DNA of 64,000 bases from Microbacterium hydrocarbonoxydans (GTDB lineage Bacteria > Actinomycetota > Actinomycetes > Actinomycetales > Microbacteriaceae), in contig NZ_JAAKXW010000002.1 in assembly GCF_011752045.1 (NCBI RefSeq), positions 1 to 64,000 of the forward strand, read 5' to 3'. The position numbers were made by a program, and so were the translations under genes. The notes beneath the pieces were generated by a model, which made no database searches, was not told the origin of the DNA, and worked only from the letters and a program-made list of their open reading frames with translations. Of this stretch, positions 27,091 through 35,676 are shown piece by piece; positions within the stretch are counted from its first letter, which is position 1; every line of letters starts with the position of its first letter.

Positions 27091-28368
27091 TCAGCCGCCG
27101 ATGGCGGCTTCAGCGCTTTCCAGCCCCGTCCGCCACGCGTCGGAGGGCTCGACGTTGCCCGCCTCCATGTCGACGAGCGCGTTCAGCAGCGCGGCGCCGA
27201 TCGCGCTGGTGTCGGGGCCGTTGTAGAAAGAGTTGAAGTTCAGCACCGCGTCGCTCATGGTCGCGCCGATGGCGGAGTCGCCGAAGAACGGGTCGGTGTA
27301 GCCGCGCACCTCCTCGCTCTCGAGCGCGCTCTTGGCGGCCGGGAAGGTGCCGGTCGTGTCGAAGTGCTCTGTCTGTCCCTCCGGCGAGAGCATGGTCTCG
27401 ATGTACTGCCACGCCGCCTCCGGGTTGTCGGCGCGGGCCGGGATGGCGATCACGCTCCCGCCCCAGTTGCCGCCGACCCCGGGGATCGACGCCAGGCGCC
27501 ACAGGCCCTCGGTACCGGGAGCGTCGGTCTTGATGCCGGACAGCATCCACGAGGGTGCTGTGGTCACGGCGAAGGCGCCGTTCGCCTTGCCGGGCGCCCA
27601 TCCGGAGGACCAGGCGGGGATGCTGGCGCTGATTCCCGCCTCGTAGGCGCGCACGGCGACGTCGAACGCCTCCTCGACCTCGGGGTTCGAGTCGTAGACG
27701 AGATCGCCGTCCGGAGAGTAGTACTTCTCGCTGACCTGGTTCACGGTGGAGAAGAAGACGCTCGTCTCGACGTTGTCCACGAACGGCTCGCCGGTCGCGG
27801 CCGTGTACTTCTCACCCATCTCGATGAACTTGTCCCAGGTCGACCACATCTCGGCCACCTCGGCCGGGTCGGTGGGAAGGCCGGCCGCCTCGAACAGGTC
27901 GGCCCGGTAGGCGAAGCTGAGCCCGCCGACGTCGGTGGGGATGCCGATGAGGGACCCGTCCTCCGCCGTCGCACCGGCGATCGCCCAGTCGAGGTAGCCG
28001 TCGCCGATGTCGTCGCCGCCGAGCGTGCGCAGGTCGACGAAGTTGCCGGGGTTCTCGACGAACTTGGGGAGATCGTCGTTCTGGATCATGACGAGGTCGG
28101 GCACGCGACCGCCGGCGAGCGCAGCGGTGAGAGCCGTGGCGGTCTCCGTCGTGCTGCCGACCTCGCTCAGCTTCACCTTCGCGTCGGGGTTCTTCTCCAG
28201 GTAGCGGTCGACGGAGTCCTTCTGCCCGATGCCGGTGAACGACCAGAACTCGAACTCCGCATTCGGGTCCCCGGAGCCGGACTCCGAGCCGCCGGACGAG
28301 CATCCGGAGACGATCAGTGCCATGGCGCCGAGTGCGGCGACGGGCAGGGCCAATGTGCGACGGTTCAC
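27091..28368 (-). CDS. Sugar ABC transporter solute-binding lipoprotein
   Basis: This 425-residue family 1 solute-binding protein has a signal peptide ending in LIVSGC, with lipidation Cys23 and a Gly/Ser linker. The mature part starts EFEFWSFTGIGQKDSVDRYL. Start is GTG 28368 with AGAGGAG upstream. It is the first gene of the second sugar operon, divergent from LacI at 28613. Its ligand is probably the oligosaccharide cleaved by the GH3 enzyme of the same operon. Confidence 0.93.
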   Translation of the reverse strand: MNRRTLALPVAALGAMALIVSGCSSGGSESGSGDPNAEFEFWSFTGIGQKDSVDRYLEKNPDAKVKLSEVGSTTETATALTAALAGGRVPDLVMIQNDDLPKFVENPGNFVDLRTLGGDDIGDGYLDWAIAGATAEDGSLIGIPTDVGGLSFAYRADLFEAAGLPTDPAEVAEMWSTWDKFIEMGEKYTAATGEPFVDNVETSVFFSTVNQVSEKYYSPDGDLVYDSNPEVEEAFDVAVRAYEAGISASIPAWSSGWAPGKANGAFAVTTAPSWMLSGIKTDAPGTEGLWRLASIPGVGGNWGGSVIAIPARADNPEAAWQYIETMLSPEGQTEHFDTTGTFPAAKSALESEEVRGYTDPFFGDSAIGATMSDAVLNFNSFYNGPDTSAIGAALLNALVDMEAGNVEPSDAWRTGLESAEAAIGG

Positions 28369-28435
28369 AACTGCTCCTCTTCTTCGGGGACCTGTGAGTG
28401 CGGGCGACTCAGTGCGTTCGCTCGGCTGCTTGTCT

Positions 28436-28451
28436 GAGAGATCGATCTCTC
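28436..28451. promoter_or_regulatory. LacI-type operator, perfect 16-bp palindrome
   Basis: GAGAGATCGATCTCTC lies 68 bp upstream of the binding-protein GTG start, in the intergenic region shared with the LacI gene. A related 12-bp element, TCTCAAGCGAGA, is at 28472-28483. Confidence 0.65.
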
Positions 28452-28558
28452 GCTCGGGTCACAGTAGCCAATCTCAAGCGAGAGGGCAACCCTCCTACGA
28501 GAAACCTGGCCCAGCGAGCCGAGGGAAAGACGACGATCCAGCGATTTTCGTGCAATGA

Positions 28559-28574
28559 TCTCTTGATCGAGAGA
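28559..28574. promoter_or_regulatory. Second LacI-type operator
   Basis: TCTCTTGATCGAGAGA, with one mismatched pair, lies 39 bp before the LacI start and shares the GAGA/TCTC arms around GATC with the site at 28436-28451. A CGAGA-N6-TCTCG element overlaps it. It probably mediates autoregulation. Confidence 0.55.
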
Positions 28575-28612
28575 ACGATCTCGACCACGAGACGAGCTGC
28601 CCGGAGAGAGCA

Positions 28613-29614
28613 ATGGCCAGACCAACGATCGTCGACGTCGCCCAGGCGGCGGGAGTCTCGCGCGCGACGGCGGCTCGCGTCCTTGCCGGGGCGACGAACG
28701 TCGATCCGGCGATGACGCAGGCTGTGGAGCGGGAGGCGCAGCGCCTCGGCTACCAGACGAACTTCGCCGCGCGCGTGCTCCGCGGCGGGCGGGCTGGAGC
28801 CGTCGGCCTCGTCATCGCCTTCGATGAGCTGGGCAGCCACAGCGGAACCTTCTTCACGGCCGTCCTCAAGGGAGCCGCGAAGGGGCTGGCCGCCGGCGCT
28901 GTGCAGCCGGTGCTCCTCCCGGCCGACCAGGAGGACCTCGATCGCATTCCGCGGTTCCTCCGCTCGGGGTCGCTCGACGGTGTCATCGTGATCCTGCAGC
29001 ACGAGATCACGCATCTCGTCGAACGGCTGGCCGACTCCCCCGTCCCCGTCGCCTGGGTCGGGCGTCCGCATGCCGACATCGGAGCCGACCCGATCGTCAT
29101 CGACTCCGACAATTACGGCGGCGGAGTGCTCGCGGCGCGCGCGCTCGTGGAGGCGGGTCGACGGTCCATCGGGATCATCACCGGCCCGCTCGACCTCGAG
29201 CAGGCGCGGGAGCGCACACGGGGGTGGACCGATGAGCTCGCTCGTCACGGCATCGCACCCGGACCGATCGTGCACGGCGACTTCACTCTGGACAGCGGCA
29301 CCGCCGCGATGGCGCGCCTGCTGCAACGCGCCCCCGACCTCGACGGGATCTTCGCGTCGTCCGACCTGATGGCGGCCGGCGCGCTGCGCGTCCTGCAGGC
29401 CGCGGGGCGCAGGGTACCCGCGGATGTGTCGCTCGTCGGCTTCGACGACATCCTCGTCGCCGGCACGTCCGACCCCCCGCTCACGACGGTGCGTCAGCCG
29501 CTCGAGGAGATGGGCAGGGCCGCGGCCGACACGCTCCTCGCGACCATCCGCGGGCTGCCCGCGGAGAAGCAGCAGGTGCTTCCGACGTCGCTGATCCGGC
29601 GCGAGTCGCTCTGA
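28613..29614 (+). CDS. LacI-family transcriptional regulator
   Basis: This 333-residue LacI regulator has the helix-turn-helix TIVDVAQAAGVSRATAARVL (residues about 5-24). The effector domain has FASSDLMAAGALRVL and LVGFDDILVAGTSDPPLTTV. It is divergent from the importer/GH3 operon, and the GATC-centred palindromes between them are the expected operators. A strong terminator at 29711-29736 follows. Confidence 0.94.
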   Translation: MARPTIVDVAQAAGVSRATAARVLAGATNVDPAMTQAVEREAQRLGYQTNFAARVLRGGRAGAVGLVIAFDELGSHSGTFFTAVLKGAAKGLAAGAVQPVLLPADQEDLDRIPRFLRSGSLDGVIVILQHEITHLVERLADSPVPVAWVGRPHADIGADPIVIDSDNYGGGVLAARALVEAGRRSIGIITGPLDLEQARERTRGWTDELARHGIAPGPIVHGDFTLDSGTAAMARLLQRAPDLDGIFASSDLMAAGALRVLQAAGRRVPADVSLVGFDDILVAGTSDPPLTTVRQPLEEMGRAAADTLLATIRGLPAEKQQVLPTSLIRRESL

Positions 29615-29710
29615 CCTCGCACGCGAGGCGCCGGGAGGGTGGCTGACACTCGCAGAAGAAGGGCGGCCGCCGGTTCGCGATCAGACGCGCCGGACCGCTC
29701 CGGATATGGG

Positions 29711-29736
29711 AAAACCCCCGATCTCTCGGGGGTTTT
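29711..29736. terminator. Bidirectional intrinsic terminator
   Basis: AAAACCCCCGA and TCGGGGGTTTT form a perfect 11-bp stem around TCTC, with T-runs on both sides. On the minus strand it starts 3 nt after the tRNA-Ser 3' end; on the plus strand it ends the LacI transcript. Confidence 0.92.
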
Positions 29737-29738
29737 CA

Positions 29739-29829
29739 TGGCGGTGACGGTGGGATTTGAACCCACGGTAGGGGGTTACCCTACACAACTTTTCGAGAGT
29801 TGCACCTTCGGCCGCTCGGACACGTCACC
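29739..29829 (-). tRNA. tRNA-Ser (anticodon CGA)
   Basis: This 91-nt class II tRNA has the acceptor stem GGTGACG/CGTCACC, discriminator G and encoded CCA. The anticodon stem CAACT/AGTTG encloses the loop CTCGAAA (anticodon CGA, reading UCG). A long variable arm typical of tRNA-Ser and the T-loop GTTCAAATC follow. Confidence 0.95.
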
Positions 29830-30095
29830 GCGGACAAGCTTACGCGACGGCGGGCCTGCGCGCGAATCGAGCGGTCACCGTCGCCCCCCCGGCATGAGAC
29901 GGGCGACGACGATGGCACCGCGGATGCTTTGCGAAGCGCCGTGCATCGCGTGAGACACCACGCCCTTTGTGGCGCCTCACGCAGTACGCGTCGGTTCATG
30001 TCGGGGATATCGACGGCCCTGCGCCGGAATCGCCGCGACACCCCCGAGTTAGGATGGCCTCAGTCGCCCACGGGAACCCGGGAAGGATGCGCAGC

Positions 30096-30872
30096 ATGGG
30101 ATTCGTCACCTCCGCGGCCCTCGCCGAGACCGGCTACGTCGTCCTCGACGACCACGACCAGTCCGCCGACCCCGTCGAGTGGCTCGACCTCGAGTACGTC
30201 GGCTGGCGATCCTCCGGTATCACCCGCTTCGCCCCGCTCGCGAGCTACGCCGGCGAGGTCGAGTGCAACGGCTTCTGGAACCACACCCCTCCCCGCACCG
30301 ACAAGGACGGCGTGTGGGTGTCCTCGCAGGTCGCCATCGCCCCGACCCTGCAGCGGCGCGCGCTGGAGCCGGGCGCGGGCGTCGGCCGCTGCCGCGTCAT
30401 CGAGCTGCAGCCCAACGAGTACGCCGACGCGATCTACAACCTCCACCAGGACGACAACAACCGCCTCAACGACGAGGGCAGCGGCTGGGTGGTGCGCGGC
30501 TTCTTCAACCTCACCGACGACACCGGCTCCCTGCTGATCCTGCGCTCCGACCGCTTCGACCCCGCGACCGAGATCCGCCTGCCGCTGCGCGCCGGCTCCC
30601 GGATCGTCGTCGACACCCAGCGCTTCTGGCACGCCGTCTGGCACCGCGGAACGGCTCCGCGCTACGCGCTCATCACCTCCTGGACGTCCGGCCCCGCGCT
30701 CGACGCGTACATCGCCGCCAACCACGGCGACCCGCACCCGCCGACCGTCGACCTCGACCCGCAGCTCGTCGACGCCGCCCAGGTCGAGATGCACCGCCGC
30801 ATCGAGGAGCGCCGCCGCGCCTTCGAGGCGCAGGGCATCGTGATGGAGCCCCGCGCCGACCTCGCACCCTGA
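30096..30872 (+). CDS. Probable Fe(II)/2-oxoglutarate-type dioxygenase-like protein
   Basis: This 258-residue cytoplasmic protein has NLHQDD (an HxD metal motif near residues 116-120), a later His in RFWHAVWHRG, and an Arg in APRYALITSWTSG. This order is that of the two-His-one-carboxylate facial triad and the 2-oxoglutarate-binding Arg. Start 30096 follows GGAAGGA; an ATG at 30087 is an alternative. It is alone between the tRNA and moaB, in the same direction. No specific substrate can be assigned, and the enzyme class is inferred from motifs. Confidence 0.65.
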   Translation: MGFVTSAALAETGYVVLDDHDQSADPVEWLDLEYVGWRSSGITRFAPLASYAGEVECNGFWNHTPPRTDKDGVWVSSQVAIAPTLQRRALEPGAGVGRCRVIELQPNEYADAIYNLHQDDNNRLNDEGSGWVVRGFFNLTDDTGSLLILRSDRFDPATEIRLPLRAGSRIVVDTQRFWHAVWHRGTAPRYALITSWTSGPALDAYIAANHGDPHPPTVDLDPQLVDAAQVEMHRRIEERRRAFEAQGIVMEPRADLAP

Positions 30873-30908
30873 TCGACTTCCGCGAGCGGTGGCCGATACC
30901 CTCGGTAC

Positions 30909-31382
30909 ATGACGTCCGCCGCCGTGCTCACCGTGTCCGACCGCTCCGCGGCCGGCGTGCGCGAAGACACCGCGGGACCCATCGCCGTCGAGGCGCTCCG
31001 CACGGCCGGCTTCGACTGCGACGACGCGGTCATCGTCCCGGACGGAGCGGATGCCGTCGAGGCCGCGCTCCGCGACCTCCTCGCCGCCGGCATCCGCCTG
31101 ATCGTCACCACCGGCGGCACCGGCGTCGCCCCGCGCGATGCGACCCCCGAGGGCACAGCGCGGGTGCTGGACCGCGAGCTCCCCGGCATCCCCGAGGAGC
31201 TGCGCCGTCAGGGCGCCGCCGTGAAGCCGCACGCCCTGCTCACCCGCGGCCTCGCCGGCATCGCCGGGAGGGCCCTCATCGTGAACCTGCCCGGCTCCCC
31301 CTCGGCGGTCGCCGACGGGATGCCGCTCATCCTGTCCCTCGCGGGCCACGTGCTCGCCCAGCTCGACGGAGAGGATCACTGA
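30909..31382 (+). CDS. moaB: MoaB/Mog family molybdopterin adenylyltransferase
   Basis: This 157-residue protein has the MoaB/MogA fold. The motif VTTGGTGVAPRDATPE binds molybdopterin, and NLPGSPSAVADGM is the second signature. It adenylates molybdopterin before metal insertion by MoeA. Its stop overlaps the moaE start by one base (TGATG). Length and lack of a MoeA fusion fit actinobacterial MoaB/Mog. Confidence 0.93.
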   Translation: MTSAAVLTVSDRSAAGVREDTAGPIAVEALRTAGFDCDDAVIVPDGADAVEAALRDLLAAGIRLIVTTGGTGVAPRDATPEGTARVLDRELPGIPEELRRQGAAVKPHALLTRGLAGIAGRALIVNLPGSPSAVADGMPLILSLAGHVLAQLDGEDH

Positions 31383-31816
31383 TGCCCGTCGCCCTCGCCG
31401 CGATCAGCGACACCGCGCTGTCGCTCGACGCCCACCTCGCCGCCGTCGACGACTCGCACGCGGGCGCCGTCACCACCTTCATCGGGCGGGTCCGCGACCA
31501 CGACCCGGATGCCGCGACCGACGTCGTCGCCCTGGAGTACACCTCGCACCCGGATGCCGAGACGATCCTGCGCCGCATCGCCGAGACGGCGATCGCCGCC
31601 GGCGAGAGCGGAGAGGCCACGGTCGCCGTGAGCCACCGGATCGGGCACCTCGAGGTCGGCGCGGCCGCCGTGATCATCGTGGTCGCCGCCGCCCACCGCG
31701 ACGAGGCCTTCGTCGTCTGCCGCGACATCATCGAGACGATCAAGCGCGAGCTGCCGGTGTGGAAGCGCCAGGTCGAGGCCGACGGCACGACAGCCTGGAA
31801 GGGCATCGGCGGCTGA
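31382..31816 (+). CDS. moaE: Molybdopterin synthase catalytic subunit MoaE
   Basis: This 144-residue large subunit of molybdopterin synthase has GAVTTFIGRVRDHD near residue 30, SHRIGHLEVGAAAVIIVV in the middle and the catalytic-lysine region PVWKRQVEADG near the C-terminus. MoaE takes sulphur from the MoaD thiocarboxylate to convert cyclic pyranopterin to molybdopterin. Its partner MoaD is 2.3 kb away on the other strand, beyond an unrelated cassette. Translation is coupled to moaB. Confidence 0.94.
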   Translation: MPVALAAISDTALSLDAHLAAVDDSHAGAVTTFIGRVRDHDPDAATDVVALEYTSHPDAETILRRIAETAIAAGESGEATVAVSHRIGHLEVGAAAVIIVVAAAHRDEAFVVCRDIIETIKRELPVWKRQVEADGTTAWKGIGG

Positions 31817-31873
31817 GACCGCGCCCGCCCGAAGCGGGTTCCGCCGACGCAGCGCCACTGCCAGAATGACCGC

Positions 31874-32278
31874 ATGCGCTTCATGCTGATGCAGACCTAC
31901 GGCCCCACCCCGACGGACTGCCCGCCGATGAGCGAGTGGCCGGCATCCGGCGTGCGGGCGCACATCGCCTTCCAGCAGGAGCTGAACGCACGGCTGGCCG
32001 AGCTCGGCGAGCTGATCGACGCGGTCGGGCTCGCCGACCCCGAGGCCGCCCGGATCGTCACGAGCGACGGCCGCACGCCGGTCGTCACCGACGGCCCGTT
32101 CCCGGAGGCGAAGGAGCTGCTCGCCGGGTACCGCGTGGTCGACGTCGAGTCCTGGGATCGCGCACTCGAGATCGCGTCGCAGGTGTCGGCGGCACCCGGC
32201 CCCGACGGGACCACGCCCATCCAGGCGCCCATCGAGGTGCGCCCCGTGATGGGCGCGCCGGCGACCGACGACCTGTGA
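31874..32278 (+). CDS. YCII/DGPF-domain protein (partner of ECF42-type sigma factor)
   Basis: This 134-residue YCII-related protein contains TDGPFPEAKELLAGY, the DGPF hallmark, and RFMLMQTYG at the start. Such proteins are encoded with ECF42 sigma factors and probably bind small molecules; the biochemical role is undetermined. Its stop overlaps the sigma-factor GTG start as GTGA, which ties the two together. Confidence 0.88.
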   Translation: MRFMLMQTYGPTPTDCPPMSEWPASGVRAHIAFQQELNARLAELGELIDAVGLADPEAARIVTSDGRTPVVTDGPFPEAKELLAGYRVVDVESWDRALEIASQVSAAPGPDGTTPIQAPIEVRPVMGAPATDDL

Positions 32279-33573
32279 CGACGGAGTCCGACCCCCGCTC
32301 GATCGAGCGGCTGCTCCGAGAGCACGCCCCGCGGGCCCTGGCGATCGTCGCGAGCCGGTACCGCGACTTCGACGGCGCCGAGGATGCCGTCCAGGAGGCG
32401 CTCATCGCCGCCGCGGAGCAGTGGCCGTCCGGCATCCCGGACAGCCCCCGCGGCTGGCTCGTGACGGTGGCGTCGCGGCGGCTCGTCGACGCGTACCGCT
32501 CGGCCGATGCGCGGCGGCAGCGCGAGCGCGACGCGTGGGAGGATGCGGACGCTCCGGCCGCCGATGAGCCCGGGAGCGGCGACGTCGACGACTCGCTCAC
32601 CCTCGTACTGCTGTGCTGTCACCCGGCCCTGACGCCCGGCGCGGCCATCCCGCTGACGCTCCGCGCGGTCGGCGGCCTCACGACGCGCGAGATCGCAGCC
32701 GCCTTTCTCGTGCCCGAGGCGACCATGGCGCAGCGGATCAGCCGTGCCAAGGCGACGCTACGTGCCGCGGGCGGGCGCTTCGAACCGCCGCCGGACGACG
32801 CTCGTCACGCGCGCATGCGGTCGGCGCTGCACGTGCTGTACCTGATGTTCAACGAGGGCTATGTCGCGAGCGAGGGCGACGATCTCGCCCGTCCCGACCT
32901 CGCCGTCGAGGCGATCCGGCTCACGCGGATGCTGCACGCCTCATTGCCCGACGACCCAGAGGTCGCCGGTCTGCTCGCCCTCATGCTGCTCACGGAGGCC
33001 CGCCGGCCGGCGCGCGTCGACGGGGCAGGCCGCCTCGTGCCCCTCCCCGAGCAAGACCGCACCCGCTGGGCCCTCCCCCTCATCGCCGAGGGCGTCGTGC
33101 TGCTCACGGACGCCATGCGGCACGGCGAGGTGGGCGAATATCAGCTGCAGGCGGCGATCGCCGCGGTCCACGACCAGGCGCCGGCCTATGACGACACCGA
33201 CTGGGTCCGCATCGCCGGCCTCTACCGCGCGCTCGCCCGCCTCACCGACAACCCAATGGTCGGCCTGAACGCCGCCGTCGCGGTCGCGATGACCGAGGGG
33301 GTGCCCGCAGCCCTGCGCGAAGTGGATGCCGCCTCGGGCCTGCTCGGCGACCACCACCGGGTCCACGCCGTGCGGGCCCATCTCCACGAGCTGGCCGGTG
33401 AGCGCGCACGGGCCGCCGCCGAGTTCCGCGCCGCCGCCGCACGCACCGCGAACGAGGCCGAGCGGCGCTACCTCGCCGATGCGGCATCCCGCCTCTCCGA
33501 AGACTCCCGGAAAGAAACTCGAGAGAATTCCGGCGCAGATGTCGAGAACGAAGGACCGGCTCCGACTCCCTGA
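32275..33573 (+). CDS. ECF sigma factor with C-terminal TPR-like domain (ECF42 type)
   Basis: This 432-residue sigma factor has region 2 in GAEDAVQEALIAAAEQW and PRGWLVTVASRRLVD, region 4 in LTTREIAAAFLVPEATMAQR, and a C-terminal domain of about 230 residues rich in Ala/Leu helices (a TPR-like DUF6596 extension) that replaces an anti-sigma factor in this group. The start is GTG 32275 in a GTGA overlap with the YCII gene. No anti-sigma factor gene is adjacent, as expected for ECF42. The downstream VOC gene is a likely cassette member. Confidence 0.9.
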   Translation: MTTESDPRSIERLLREHAPRALAIVASRYRDFDGAEDAVQEALIAAAEQWPSGIPDSPRGWLVTVASRRLVDAYRSADARRQRERDAWEDADAPAADEPGSGDVDDSLTLVLLCCHPALTPGAAIPLTLRAVGGLTTREIAAAFLVPEATMAQRISRAKATLRAAGGRFEPPPDDARHARMRSALHVLYLMFNEGYVASEGDDLARPDLAVEAIRLTRMLHASLPDDPEVAGLLALMLLTEARRPARVDGAGRLVPLPEQDRTRWALPLIAEGVVLLTDAMRHGEVGEYQLQAAIAAVHDQAPAYDDTDWVRIAGLYRALARLTDNPMVGLNAAVAVAMTEGVPAALREVDAASGLLGDHHRVHAVRAHLHELAGERARAAAEFRAAAARTANEAERRYLADAASRLSEDSRKETRENSGADVENEGPAPTP

Positions 33574-33613
33574 TGAAGCCGCCGAGCGGGCGGCCCTACG
33601 GAAGGAAAACGAA

Positions 33614-34078
33614 ATGCCTCGCATCACCCCCAACCTCTGGTTCGACGGACAGGCCCTCGACGCGGCGGAGTACTACGTGTCCGTCTTCCCCGGCTCCCGC
33701 ATCACCGACGTCAGCCGCATGGGCGAGGACGGGCCCGTGCTCACGGTCTCGTTCGAGCTCGACGGACAGCCGTTCCTCGGACTCAACGGCGGCCCGCAAT
33801 TCCCCTTCACCGAGGCGGTGTCGTTCGTCATCGACTGCGCCGACCAGGCCGAGGTCGACCGCTACTGGGATGAGCTCGTCTCGGACGGCGGCGAGGAGAG
33901 CCGCTGCGGCTGGCTGAAGGACCGCTTCGGCCTCTCCTGGCAGGTCGTGCCGCGCGCGCTCGTCGAGCTGCTCACCGACCCCGACCCGCGCCGTGCCGCA
34001 GCCGCCGGGATGGCACTGCAGGGCATGAACCGCATCGACGTCGCGGCCCTGCAAGCGGCGGCCGACGCCGCCGTATGA
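33614..34078 (+). CDS. VOC-family protein (PhnB-like)
   Basis: This 154-residue vicinal-oxygen-chelate protein of the PhnB/3-demethylubiquinone-methyltransferase-like group starts ITPNLWFDGQALDAAEYYVS and has GWLKDRFGLSWQVVP. GAAGGA precedes the ATG. It lies 40 nt after the sigma gene and completes a YCII, sigma, VOC cassette. Function in this setting is unknown; dioxygenase or binding roles are possible. Confidence 0.88.
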   Translation: MPRITPNLWFDGQALDAAEYYVSVFPGSRITDVSRMGEDGPVLTVSFELDGQPFLGLNGGPQFPFTEAVSFVIDCADQAEVDRYWDELVSDGGEESRCGWLKDRFGLSWQVVPRALVELLTDPDPRRAAAAGMALQGMNRIDVAALQAAADAAV

Positions 34079-34110
34079 CGGATGCGGGTGGTCGCGCCGC
34101 CTCGGCGCGA

Positions 34111-34344
34111 CTACCCGCCCGCGAACGGCGGGAGCACGTCCACGGTCTCTGCGCCCGAGAACGCGAAGTCGTCGGCCACCCGGGTGCCGTCGACGAGCAG
34201 GGCGCAGCGTCCGAGGATCGGGCCGAGAGCAGGGTGCTCGTCGACCAGCTCCGAGCGCAGGGCGCCGAGCGTCGCGGCATCCGTCGTCTCCGTGGCGACG
34301 CCGGCGGCATCCTCTGCGGCGGCGAAGTAGCGCACCGTGGTCAT
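34111..34344 (-). CDS. moaD: MoaD, molybdopterin synthase sulphur carrier
   Basis: This 77-residue beta-grasp protein ends in the obligatory Gly-Gly (PPFAGG). MoeB adenylates that end, which is then converted to a thiocarboxylate for MoaE. It begins VRYFAAAEDAAG, typical of MoaD. It is the last gene of the minus-strand cofactor operon, overlapping the DUF6457 stop as ATGA. Confidence 0.93.
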   Translation of the reverse strand: MTTVRYFAAAEDAAGVATETTDAATLGALRSELVDEHPALGPILGRCALLVDGTRVADDFAFSGAETVDVLPPFAGG

Positions 34345-34628
34345 CGGCCCACCTCACCGGCCGAGCGGGCCGCGTGCGCGGCGGCGAGCTCGACGACCGC
34401 GGCGACGGCCGCGCGGACGTCCTCCGGCGAACCACCCGCACGCCCGGCGACGAGCCCGGCGACGAAGGCGCTGAAGGGCGCGGCCGGGCGGGCGACGTCG
34501 TTCGCCACGTCCCGGGCGAGATCGAGGATGAGCGCGATCGGCACGTCCTCCGGTGCGAGGCCGAAGCGCTCACGAAGGTCGGCGGACCACTCCTCCAGCG
34601 CCTCCGGCGGCAGGGTGCGATCGCTCAT
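34341..34628 (-). CDS. DUF6457 protein
   Basis: This 95-residue acidic helical protein is of the DUF6457 type, found next to mobA in actinobacterial molybdenum cofactor operons. It contains LEEWSADLRERFGL and ILDLARDVANDVARP. It overlaps moaD and mobA by 4 bp each, so it is made with them. No biochemical function is known; a role with MobA is suggested by neighbourhood alone. Confidence 0.85.
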   Translation of the reverse strand: MSDRTLPPEALEEWSADLRERFGLAPEDVPIALILDLARDVANDVARPAAPFSAFVAGLVAGRAGGSPEDVRAAVAAVVELAAAHAARSAGEVGR

Positions 34629-35206
34629 GATGACTCCTCGAGGTGGGCGCGCGCACGGTCCAGGTCGGCCGGCGCATCGATGTCGCGGGTGACTCCATCT
34701 TCGTCCAGGATCCACGCGATGGCGAGGCCGCCGAGCACGGAGCGGACAGATGCTCCCGCAGGGGTCTCCACGGCGGCGAGCGCCGCGCGCAGCGAAGCCG
34801 TGCGGTAGGCGCCGGCGAGCCACTGTTCACGGCCCTCGGCCGTGAACACGACGGCATCGGCATCCGTCTCCACGGCGATCTCCACGAGGAGCCGGGCGAC
34901 GACGGCATCCGGGCGCTCCAGGTCGCCGGCGATGACCAGCGTCCAGTCCTCGGTGAGCTGCGGGAGGGCGGCGGCGATGGCGGCCGTCGGTCCGCCGAAC
35001 GGGGGCTCCTCCCGCACCCAGTCCACCGGTGCATCCGCGTCGAGCACCGGCCCGACGGCGACGATCGGGCTGACGCCGGCGCGGGTGAGGGCGTCGACGG
35101 ATGCCGCGAGCAGCGTCCGCCCGCCGAGCTCGAGAAGCGGCTTGTCGATGCCGCCCATGCGCCGCGCCCGGCCGCCCGCGAGCAGCACGGCGCCGACGGA
35201 GGTCAC
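34625..35206 (-). CDS. mobA: Molybdenum cofactor guanylyltransferase (MobA-like)
   Basis: This 193-residue nucleotidyltransferase has GAVLLAGGRARRMGGIDK, the GTP-binding signature LxGGxxxRMGxxK, and PPFGGPTAAI and VIAGDLERPD, where the metal-binding Asp is present. It attaches GMP to the cofactor. Start GTG 35206 was chosen because it overlaps the moaC stop as GTGA and has GGGGGA upstream; an in-frame ATG at 35224 is the alternative. Confidence 0.87.
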   Translation of the reverse strand: MTSVGAVLLAGGRARRMGGIDKPLLELGGRTLLAASVDALTRAGVSPIVAVGPVLDADAPVDWVREEPPFGGPTAAIAAALPQLTEDWTLVIAGDLERPDAVVARLLVEIAVETDADAVVFTAEGREQWLAGAYRTASLRAALAAVETPAGASVRSVLGGLAIAWILDEDGVTRDIDAPADLDRARAHLEESS

Positions 35207-35676
35207 TCCCCCGGCCTCCGCCACGAGCCGCTGCGGCCGCCCTCCTTGGCGGTGATCCGCACGTTCTCGATCGTGACCGCACGGTCGACGCCCTTGATCA
35301 TGTCGACCACGGCGAGGGCGGCGACGGAGACCGCGGTGAGCGCCTCCATCTCGACGCCGGTGCGGTCGGCGGTGCGGACGGTGGCGGAGATCGTGACCCC
35401 CTCGTCCTCAACGGCGAGGTCGACGACCGCGCCGTGCACGCCGATCACATGCGCGAGCGGCAGCAGCTCCGGCGTGCGCTTGGCGGCCTGGATGCCGGCG
35501 ATGCGCGCCACCGCGAGCACGTCGCCCTTCGGCACGGCGCCATCGCGGAGCAGGGCGATCGTCGCAGGCGCGCAGCGGACGAAGCCGGCGGCGGAGGCGG
35601 CGCGGACCGTCGGCTGCTTCTCGGTCACGTCGACCATGCGTGCGTTGCCGGCGGCGTCGAGATGGGTGAAGGTCAT
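35203..35676 (-). CDS. moaC: Cyclic pyranopterin monophosphate synthase MoaC
   Basis: This 157-residue protein catalyses, with MoaA, the first stage of molybdenum cofactor synthesis. It begins FTHLDAAGNARMVDVTEK. PLAHVIGVHG carries the active-site His region, and GVEMEALTAVSVAALAVVDM is the family signature, followed by the catalytic Lys in MIKGVDR. Start ATG 35676 shares one base with the moeA stop (TGATG). moaA itself is not in the window. Confidence 0.94.
   Translation of the reverse strand: MTFTHLDAAGNARMVDVTEKQPTVRAASAAGFVRCAPATIALLRDGAVPKGDVLAVARIAGIQAAKRTPELLPLAHVIGVHGAVVDLAVEDEGVTISATVRTADRTGVEMEALTAVSVAALAVVDMIKGVDRAVTIENVRITAKEGGRSGSWRRPGE

Noticed and set aside
29949..29980. Imperfect GTGAG/CTCAC hairpin upstream of the dioxygenase-like gene
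   Set aside because: Several mismatched pairs and no T-run; too weak to call a terminator or operator.
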